From the NCBI GenBank assembly GCA_933228895.1, contig OW121846.1, positions 48,130,107-48,194,106 on the forward strand: a DNA stretch of 64,000 nucleotides, given 5' to 3'. Shown here one piece after another: positions 56,743-64,000 of the stretch. A model generated the notes under the pieces. The model did not search any database. It had not been told where the DNA came from and worked only from the letters and a program-made list of their open reading frames with translations. The position numbers were made by a program, and so were the translations under genes. Source of the stretch: Platycnemis pennipes. Taxonomy: Eukaryota > Arthropoda > Insecta > Odonata > Platycnemididae. How positions within the stretch are numbered: the stretch's first letter is position 1; each line of letters begins with the position of its first letter.

Positions 56743-57340
56743 ATATTGGTTTGATCCAGAGTGTATTACAAGGCTGTTAATAGAATTTAAAAATTTGTAA
56801 TACCGTTTCATTCCTTTTTAATGGAATAAGAGTGAGATCAATGGCCGGAAAGAGCGGAACATTAATTCCCTTTTATATCGCATAATGCGCGACTCTAAAG
56901 CAAAAAAGTATAGTTTTGTGAACACATCGCACACCAAACCTTTTTTATTAATGTGCAATTTTTTTAGATGAAAAATTTAGCAATTAGTGCCCTAACACCC
57001 GTTTATGTACGTGACCCATCATTATGTAGCTTATTATCTGCCATCCGGATTACTGCTCCGTAAGTTGTGTCGCGGCGAGCATAAGTTCCAGCTATCAAGG
57101 GTGAGTTCCCAGTCATTTTAAAGCATTTTTCTGAAGTATTATTCGTTGCAATGAAAAGATAATGCTCGTCTGAATCGTTTTTCGATGACTGCTCTAGCAA
57201 TGACAAGGCATGGGTATGCTTGCGGTTAACTGTTAAGATAGCAGCTACTAAGCAGTATCGACGGGAAGACGCGACGTGGAGAGACTGCCACTTCTTTTTC
57301 AAGGTAAGAGGACGATTGCGATGATCTTATTCCGTGACCT
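56743..57340. other. Non-coding stretch with one unassigned frame
   Basis: A 99-codon minus-strand frame at 57003-57302 begins MKKKWQSLHVASSRR, faintly like the end of a MADF domain. The rest (SLLEQSSKNDSDEHYLFIA) is not convincing. I regard it as unassigned. Confidence 0.25.
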
Positions 57341-57572
57341 TACTCTTTTTATAAATCCTAGCTTTCTCTTCGCTCGGCCGCATATTTCCCTTATGTGTCT
57401 TCCCCACGATAAATCCTTAGTGATTGTTACACCTAAATATCTTATGGTTTCTACGTATTCGATCTTCGTGTTACTAATTTTATAGGTACGCTCTATCGAA
57501 TTATTCCTCCTCCAAAAATTGATAGCTACACATCTTTTAAGGTTAAGCTCTAACTGGCATTAGTCGCACCAC
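57341..57572 (-). mobile_element. Inverted CR1/L2-like LINE fragment
   Basis: The minus strand is closely similar to 54405-54640 of copy e: GTGCGAC, the block GCCAGTTAGAGCTTAACC, ATCAATTTTTGGAGGAGGAA, then ATTTAGGTGTAACAATCAC. It is joined at 57573 to a plus-strand copy of the same family. Confidence 0.75.
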
Positions 57573-58247
57573 TTCGTCACTTACTCAGGATCTATCATGG
57601 GGGAAACATATCAGGGAAATGTGCAGTCAAGCGAATAGAAAGTTGGGGTTTATTAAAAGAATATTAGGGAAAAGTGAGGAGAGGGTGAAGGAACGTTGCT
57701 ATTTTTCAATTGTTAGACCACACTTAGAATATGCTGCGAATATATGGCACCCTTATGAAGCAGGCTTAATTTACGAATTAGATCGAGTACAAAGAAGAGC
57801 GGCGAGATATGTAAATGGGTGTTACGATAGGGAAAGTAGTGTGTCTGGTATGTTAGCCGACTTGGGATGGGAATCGCTGTCACAACGCAGGCTGAATTAT
57901 AGACTTAATATTCTAGGAAAATTTAAGGAGGGACATTTCATTAATGACGTTAATCATATATTGCTGGCTCCGACTTATTATGTTAGGCTCGATAATTCTA
58001 ATAAAATTAAGGAGATGGATTGCAGGACGAACAGGTTTAAAATGTCATTTTTTCCGCGTACAATTCGTGATCAGAACGTTAAACATCGCGTAAATCGGTA
58101 ACAATTATAGAGGTAATATTCAGAGTAGGTCGATAGTATTTTTTTATTATCTGCATGTTCAAATCAACGTGTGACTTGCATGCAATGCTTTTTTTTTGCT
58201 TGCATGAGTATCTATGAAATTGGTGTCGGGTTTCAAGTCGTGCATGG
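57573..58247 (+). mobile_element. CR1/L2-like LINE copy (copy f), part 1, split by the hAT element
   Basis: The plus strand reads SLTQDLSWGKHIREMC then an open frame from 57619 to 58101 (ANRKLGFIKRILGKSEERV, RPHLEYAANIWHPYEAGL, FFPRTIRDQNVKHR). The C-terminus is intact and the polymerase core is missing. The 3' untranslated region is interrupted at 58247 by the hAT element and resumes at 61738. Its sequence differs from copies a, d and h, so it is another subfamily. Confidence 0.85.
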
Positions 58248-58795
58248 CAGAGTTCTGCATCGGGCGTACTCAACGAGTCTGAACAGCCGAGCGCATAGCC
58301 GAGCGAAAGTCCGAGTCCCGTCCCTTATCTCGGGTGTGAGTACGCCCGAGTCCGCCCGATTACACACCGCCCGAGTACCGATGTGGTCTCGTAGAAGCCA
58401 ATCGGACTTGCGCGGACTTACATGCGCAGTCGGTAAGCCTGAGGTTCTCGAAAAGTAGTACTATTATGTCACACCAAAATTGCATTACTTCTCAAAAGGA
58501 TGTCATGTCTTATTTAAAATATTTTTTGACCTTGCCTCTTTACATAACAACTGTCTACACGTACAGTACGTTAGAATATGTAACAGGCTGATAAATTAAA
58601 ATAACAGATATAGCGCTTTTGAAACTAACTGCACTTCTTTTAAAAATAAATACATGTGTTCAAATGAAATCTCGATCCCGCACAATGAAAAAGACAGACA
58701 TAAGATACGTTCCGAGGAATTATTCAAAAATACAGGCGATAAGGAGTCATCAATCGCAAACAACACCTAATGGTGAAGGTTTCGTTCTTTTTTCA

Positions 58796-60293
58796 GATCA
58801 CCCATTTAATAACAGGCTATCTACAGCGTCGGGGTCCAGTAGGGACCTGCGATTCTCGAGAATATTTCCTGCGAGACTGAAATTGCGCTCACTAGCAGTG
58901 CTGGTGGCTGGCCGAGCGAAGAAAATTTTAACTAAATGAGCTAGGTTCGGCATTTTATCTTCATATTTTTTCCACCACTCTAAGATCCCAGAAAATTCAC
59001 CTGGTGACGTCGATTGACACGAAACAATTTCTTCGCATCTGGTTAAATCTCTGTATTCGTCCTGCCACTCCTCGTAGTCACTATCTACTTTGACATTTTT
59101 TTCTTGAGGCTCTGCACTTGCTGCTTTGTTGCGCTCAGCCGCCAAGGAGACACACATTGAATTTACGAGGTTTATTGTTTCTTCTCTATCTGGAGCACTG
59201 AGCATCTTTAGTCCCCTGTTTATAGGTGTTAGAAAAGTGCATACCTTTTTCCAGCCCTAAATTACATTTTTTTTGTCAAAATATAGCAAAGCTCTGCCTG
59301 CAATTTTTATAACTAGTTCATTTTCATGTGTTTTCATGGTAAAATTATGTTTTCTCAGGCGTGCGTAAGTAAGTAAGGGAATCTGAGCCGTGGGAGTCTT
59401 TTCTGCTTGCAGTTTGTCCTTTTCTTCTTTGAATGGTTTCAGAAAAATAATTAAATGTTCCATTAAGACCTCGTCCAGGCCACTAATTCGATGCTCTTGT
59501 TTTGCCTCTTTCAGCAACTCTTTGATTTTTCCCAATTCCGAATGCACTGACTCCATCATCGTTACTTTTCAGTTCCATCAGGTTTTACATTCTTGGTGGA
59601 CTGTTTTGTCTAGACTCGATACAACACCAGATTTCTTTAAATAGGTGACTAAATATTTGATCGCATTAAGCTGCTCGATAACCTCTGGACCATGACCCTC
59701 ATCAACCCAATATCGTAAATCAAAAGTGTGTCTAAGAGCAGTGGCAAGGCAGGGTGCTTTTCCGTTATTTTCCAAAGCCCTTCTCCCTCGTCAGTCACGA
59801 GGAAAAACTTACTAAAATCTGCTTCATGAATGCCCAAACTGGCACACTGCATTCTTAGTTCATTCCTAACGTTGGATCCCGTCTGCCGCATTTCATCAGG
59901 AAATTTCACAGTAAAAAGTACCCTGTTCACTAATCACCAGTTTATGATGTAATGCACTATAAGGGTTAGGTAGTGAAATTTCCTCACGGAATCGGTCCAC
60001 CCGTCTGTAGTTGCCGCACATACCCCTCTCTGAATGGAGTTGATTATGTCTGGCAATATTACAGAACGTGCCAGAGACACCCGTTCCGGCAATGCTCTCT
60101 TGATATTGTTGAAGAGTGAGGAATAAGTTCTTTTGCAATTACTCGACCACAATGAGCACCTATATCAATTGCTTGCTGAATAACTTTGGAAAACCCTTCA
60201 CCATCCACCACATGAAAGGGACGAGTATCAAGGGCACAAAAGTCAACGTATTCTTGTTTAAACGATTTAGTCTCTGAGGGTGCACAAGTATAC
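58796..60293 (-). pseudogene. hAT transposase exon 2, catalytic and dimerisation regions, decayed
   Basis: It starts after acceptor TTTTATTTTATCAG. Blocks in order: FCALDTRPFHVVDGEGFSKV; ELIPHSSTISR; then after a frameshift near 60110 SVILPDIINSI, CAATTDGWTDSVRKFHYLTL (first catalytic Asp region) and, past a TGA at 59931-59933, FTVKFPDEMRQTG. After another frameshift near 59775 come APCLATALRHTFDLRYW, LDKTVHQECKT-WN and MMESVHSELGKIKELLKEA. The hATC dimerisation block (FFARPATSTASERNFSLAGN, then ENRRSLLDPDAVDSLLLNG) ends at 58796. In-frame TGA codons near 59571 and 59562 and a TAG near 59257 complete the damage. No functional enzyme is possible. Confidence 0.88.
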
Positions 60294-60882
60294 CTGATAA
60301 AATAAAACAAGGAATTAATGTTAACTCTGAAGAGGAATATTGCACATAAGTCCTAAATTAATTTCTGAGTAGGCAACAATGTTTTCAGGCTACATGCCAC
60401 GAAATTTTTCTCCACATAGCCTTGCCGACATTGACGAAATTGATTTTGATAATACACTTGCGGGTTTCTTTCAACTGTGGAAGTAATGTAGACGACTATT
60501 AAATTTAAATATTTTAATAGGCTACAGTTTAACATTGGGTCCAACTTGCGAGACAGACAAAAAATAGAGACTGGGCAAACGGTTGCGGATGGTGACCCTA
60601 ATCATAGCATTTTGACTCACACCACTGCTGTCTACTTAGTAGAAATACGGTTTAATCGAAATGTGTAAGATCACACTGTACAGGCCACCTACTTGCAGCA
60701 TTGGCCTCGGAAAAGTTATTCGTTATTAATTGATAGAGCTTGATGACCTATGACTAAGTTAAAGTGGCATAATATTGTTGATAAATCTCCCTTTTGAAAA
60801 TAGCAGTCAGGTGAATTAACAAAAGGAGAAATAGCAGAAAAATCGCGTTCCTGATTTTACAGTCGGGCATACTCTTACTTAC

Positions 60883-61190
60883 CTCGTAGATGCAGATTTG
60901 CAACCTTCTGTGACGTGGCGCCTTAAATGGGTTGCGCCTGTCCTGACTTTGTAGCAATAGTAAATATTGCACTTTGTACACCGAACGAACTCCATGGGCA
61001 GGCCAGTCTGGCAGTTTTTCACGATTTGAAACCAGTTCCAAATCTCACTCCCTGTTCTCTTTCTATAATTTTTAGTTAAGCAGTAATGACCACTCTCGAC
61101 TTTCAGCTCTACCTCTCCCTTCGTTTCCTCTTTTTGAGCTCTGCCTGCAGCCGAGTCCATGGCCACCAAGAAAGGTAGTAACAGCGTCAA
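60883..61190 (-). pseudogene. hAT transposase exon 1, BED zinc finger
   Basis: The frame from 61190 contains a BED-type finger: WNWFQIVKNC, then EFVRCTKCNIYYC and THLRRHVTEGC. It has the aromatic pair before the cysteines and the C-x2-C ... H-x3-H/C pattern that binds DNA at the element ends. The second Met (MDSAAG, GCCATGGAC context) is a better start than the first. The exon ends ACGAG|GTAAGT (intron from 60882), and joining to exon 2 at 60293 keeps the frame. This exon shows no lesion, but exon 2 is broken. Confidence 0.8.
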
Positions 61191-61745
61191 GTATGCTAGG
61201 GACCATCTAGTCTATTGACGAAAGGACTTAGCTTCGCTGCGAGAGTCTAAGGCCAACTTCAACCCCTGAAAATCGCCGTAGAAGGGTATGGGAATCGCAA
61301 AAACACCACTGTCACAATGAGCCTCTTCATATCCTGGAATTAAATAAATGCGTGCATAGGATATTTGCTTTTTTGGTTTAATCATGGGATGAATTCATAC
61401 AAATTATACATTAACTTTATTGAGCAATCGTCGCCTTACAATTTAATGCAATATCGCGAAACGTTGCTGATCCTGGGTGGACTTGACCGAGAGTCGGCCG
61501 AATGCGGGAGAGAGTTGTAGTAGCCCGTTTGACCGTTCATGTCCGATCAGGCGTGCGCGGACCTACTCAATTTCGTCAAGTCCGCGCAAGTCCGATTCTG
61601 GAGGAGACTCCGATTCCGCTGGAGTAGCTTAGCGCGAAAAGTGCACGTATGTGTCTACTGCTATGCTAGCCTGCAGGTCCGGCAGCGTTCGCTGGCGGCT
61701 TGAAGGTCCGGTTGAGTACGCCCGATGCAGAACTCTGGTGCATGG

Positions 61746-61936
61746 TATTCATGGGTGTGTCCTGCATGATTGGGATTTAGTAGTTTTTCTTCTTTTTTTC
61801 CCCAATTACTTTTAAAGGTGTAGTGTTTGTTTTGTAGTGTTCATTTTTGTTCGTTGTGTCATTGTTCCTGGTGTGGATACACCCCCTGCCACACACCCTC
61901 GAGGTGGCTTGCAGGGTATCTCGTAGATATGGATAC
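61746..61936 (+). mobile_element. CR1/L2-like LINE copy f, part 2 (3' end)
   Basis: It continues the 3' untranslated region beyond the hAT target duplication. It ends with ACCCCCTGCCACACACCCTC, GGCTTGCAGGGTATCTCGTA and a degenerate GATATGGATA tail. Taken with part 1, the 3' untranslated region is about 325 bases long, like copy a. Confidence 0.8.
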
Positions 61937-62132
61937 AAGCATTCATGCAGTGGTGCAGTGTTTCATAAAGAGTCGTCGCCTCACATGGTGCAATATTTCA
62001 TGTGCATGTCTCCTAGGAGCAGCCTTTGCAGGTGCAGTGAGCGAGTAAAATGGCTTTCGTATTATGCCGAAAAGGTATATTTAGGTAATTACATTCCCAC
62101 AGAGTAATTAAGTAGTGCTTTTCATTCAACCT
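61937..62132. other. Short intervening sequence
   Basis: About 200 bases between two oppositely oriented LINE copies; no supported feature. Confidence 0.4.
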
Positions 62133-63560
62133 TCATCTACATAAAATCAACACAATACCCTGCAAGCCACCATAAAGGTGTGTGGCAGGGGGTGAACTCT
62201 CACCAAACATGCACTGCATATCATGCATAAAAAGGGATCAGTACTTTTATAGGTACTGTTCAAAACTACGCTATTTAAAAAAAGATAAAAATAGCAAAAC
62301 ATACATGCAAAAACATGCCGTTAGTTGGGTTAGCTGTAAGTCCTTATACCAACATGCAGCTACCAGTGTTATCCGTTGCTACACTGGTACTGGATATATT
62401 TACCGTTATTCATATCCCTAATAGTACGAGGAAAAAAGGACATTTTGAATCTGTCAGTTCGGCAATCTATTTCTCTAATTTTATGATTATGGTCCAGTCT
62501 ACCATAGTAAGTTGGGGTCCGCAAAATATTTTTAACATCATCACTGAAAATATGGTCTTGGAATTTGTTTAAGAGATTAAGTCTAAATTTCAACCTGCGA
62601 TCTGACAATGATTCCCAATTTAATTCATTTAATAGACTTGTTACACTAGTAAGGTTATCATACCGTCCCTTTACAAATCTTGCCGATCTTCGCTGCACAC
62701 GTTCAAGTTCGTTATTTAGACCGATTTCGTAGGGATCCCATACACTGGAAGCATATTCCAAATGAGGTCTCACAAGGGAAAAGTAGCTGATTTCTCGTAC
62801 ATGATTGTCACATTTACCCAGTACTCTTTTGACGAATCCCAGCTTACGATTAGCTTGACCCAATATTTCACGAATGTGTTTACCCCAGGAAAGATCATTT
62901 GTCAGTCTTATTCCAAGATATTTAATGGATTCCACGTTTGTTAATTCATTATTACTTATTTTGTAAGTGGTAGGAGGAGAGCTATTCTTTTTCCAAAAGT
63001 TCATTACGAGACATTTTTTAAAGTTTAATTCTAACTGCCATGTATCACACCAAGTTTCAATTGCTTGTAGGTCAATATTTAAATATTCTTTATCATTTGG
63101 GCATAGAATTTCCCTGTACACTACTGCGTCATCGGCAAATAGACGAAGCTTACTTTTTAATACCTTATGGCTATCATTTATGTACAAAAGGAATAGGAGT
63201 GGACCTATCACACTACCTTATGGGACTCCCGAAGTGACTTTAATTGCCGGTGAGGAAACGCCGTCTAAAACAACCCTTTGAACCCGATCATGCAGAAAAT
63301 CATTAATCCATGATATAATGTTACTCTCTGACCCATAAGATTTTATTTTCAAAATTAGTTTGCTATGAGAAACCTTGTCAAATGCTTTCTTATAGTCTAG
63401 AAATATAGCATCCACTGGAGTATTATTTTCGCCAGAAACTAAAATATCGTGGGAAAAGAGAGCAAGTTGAGTTTCGCATGATCTGCTCTTTCGGAAGCCA
63501 TGCGGAACATTGGACAATAAATTCTGGCTATCTAGGAGTCCCATGACTGAACTAATTCCC
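62133..63560 (-). mobile_element. CR1/L2-like LINE copy (copy h), one nonsense mutation
   Basis: The minus strand is one continuous frame from about 63560 to 62369, broken only by a TAA at 63215-63217. There the family has Gln in GVPQGSV (CAA to TAA). Upstream: VMGLLDSQNLLSN, HGFRKSRSCETQLALFSHD, FLDYKKAFDKV. Downstream: IGPLLFLLYINDS, RLFADDAVVYRE, YLGIRLTNDLSWGKHIREI, RPHLEYASSVWDPYEIG, FFPRTIRDMNNGKYI. The 3' untranslated region and tail end at 62133-62180. It is 5' truncated within the fingers domain. It is the least damaged copy of its subfamily here. Confidence 0.9.
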
Positions 63561-63689
63561 ACCCGAACCCCACCCACCCAGGATTGACATTACCTCTCCC
63601 ACACCTAACTCCCAACAACGCATCCTCCCCCATCTACGTCACCCTCCATCTCGTCCCTCCTCCCCCAACGTTTGTGACTATATATTCTG
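63561..63689. other. C-rich tract
   Basis: A pyrimidine/C-rich segment (CCCACCCGAACCCCACCCAC, then CTCCCCCATCTACGTCACCC) between the LINE truncation point and a Penelope-type tail. Confidence 0.4.
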
Positions 63690-63776
63690 AGTGTTCTGTG
63701 ATATTTGTACCTGATGTTGACGTGCTACGTCGAAACCTAGGTCGTTTCTAATAAATACATGTGGAATTACAAAGTT
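63690..63776 (+). ncRNA. Hammerhead-like motif with Penelope-type tail
   Basis: The plus strand reads CTGATGT, stem II GACG-TGCTA-CGTC, GAAA, a very short stem III ACC-TA-GGT and C, giving a GTC cleavage triplet. It continues TTTCTAATAAATACATGTGG and AATTACAAAG. Only the last base of the CUGAUGA box deviates. Very short stem III hammerheads are known from Penelope-like elements. Confidence 0.5.
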
Positions 63777-63786
63777 AATGCTTCTA

Positions 63787-64000
63787 ATGCAATAGAGCTT
63801 CGGCCCTCGGGACACTCGTGAAAAGATTTGTCGCATCTAAGGAAACCATAATGCACTTGGGAGGTAGCACTTTGTTCGATAGTTTAGTAGCCAGTTCTTG
63901 AGAATTGTTAACACCATATTTGGGAGTAAACTTGGAATAAAGTCTTAACAGTTCGTTAATTTTGTGTGAGAGGAGGTGGTTGGGGGCGGAGACATTATAC
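63787..64000 (-). mobile_element. Penelope-like reverse transcriptase fragment, runs off the window
   Basis: The minus-strand frame is open from the window edge to a TAG at 63784-63786. It reads NHLLSHKINELLRLYSKFTP, KYGVNNSQELATKLSNKVLP and MVSLDATNLFTSVPRAEAL. The block V-S-(F/L)DA/V-(T/N)LFT-VP is the first catalytic motif of Penelope-like reverse transcriptases, and the preceding K-N/NNS-EL block is also typical. The 3' part of the enzyme is missing; the element is 3' truncated or joined to an inverted piece at about 63780. Confidence 0.7.

Larger units (their letters stand above)
58240..61745 (-). mobile_element. hAT DNA transposon, complete ends, with 8-bp target duplication
   Basis: The target duplication GTGCATGG is at 58240-58247 and 61738-61745. 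Terminal inverted repeats of 27 bases (58248-58274 and 61711-61737) match perfectly by eye and start CAGAGTTCTGCATCGGGC. CAGAG ends and an 8-bp duplication are diagnostic for hAT. Subterminal inverted copies of AATCGGACTTGCGCGGACTT (about 58401 and, complement, 61577) could be transposase binding sites. The element body is 3,490 bp and carries a two-exon transposase gene on the minus strand. Confidence 0.93.

Noticed and set aside
1..64000. CRISPR arrays, operons, prokaryotic promoters or terminators
   Set aside because: No regularly spaced short repeats and no tightly packed genes; splice sites and LINE/hAT/piggyBac content indicate a eukaryotic nuclear genome.

Overview
The window looks like nuclear DNA of an invertebrate animal, most likely an arthropod. 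It is AT-rich, has spliceosomal-type splice signals and no operons, and is full of decayed transposable elements: RTE-like and CR1/L2-like LINEs, Penelope-like retroelements, piggyBac, hAT, tRNA-derived SINEs and MITEs. I cannot name the species. No complete host gene is visible. Host coding signal is limited to short exon-like pieces: a C-terminal exon at 2-247, an internal exon at 15708-15824 and a first coding exon at 50309-50347.

Layout. 1-2,850: one possible terminal exon, then non-coding DNA. 2,853-14,110: a cluster of RTE-like LINE copies. These are an internally deleted copy (2853-4482, minus), two 3' fragments (8005-8345 and 10060-10340) and one element with an unbroken 964-residue endonuclease-reverse transcriptase frame (11012-13906), flanked by a ~125-bp inverted repeat. 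CR1-like 3' fragments and tRNA-derived SINEs lie between them. 14,200-31,000: mostly non-coding DNA that could be introns or intergenic. It holds one good exon, two decayed minus-strand coding remnants, a second piggyBac carcass (17870-18712), a four-module repeat cluster (20467-21735), a 141-bp TTAA-flanked MITE and a CR1-like fragment.

30,900-38,745 is a nested stack. A 4.19-kb piggyBac element with matching termini and TTAA duplications (33925-38114) carries a near-perfect 1.5-kb foldback element inserted in its transposase (35260-36758, TTA duplication). It also carries a head-to-head pair of hammerhead-ribozyme-like motifs in its 3' part. Just upstream, a 1,079-bp MITE with TA duplications (32076-33154) splits a repeat whose uninterrupted paralogue lies at 38518-38740. 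The MITE holds what looks like a captured first exon, intron and second exon.

38,745-50,000 is mostly featureless apart from a Penelope-type tail, tRNA-like sequence and one decayed CR1-like copy. 50,000-50,350 has a CpG-rich leader and a candidate first coding exon. 50,930-63,560 is dominated by CR1-like copies in both orientations. One is split by a complete hAT element (58248-61737) with 27-bp terminal repeats and an 8-bp target duplication. The window ends inside a minus-strand Penelope-like reverse transcriptase.

The elements do not work together as a pathway; they record successive insertions. The order in the best-resolved stacks is: CR1 copy, then hAT; piggyBac, then foldback element; old repeat, then MITE. 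All calls were made by eye from sequence and translated frames, without database searches.
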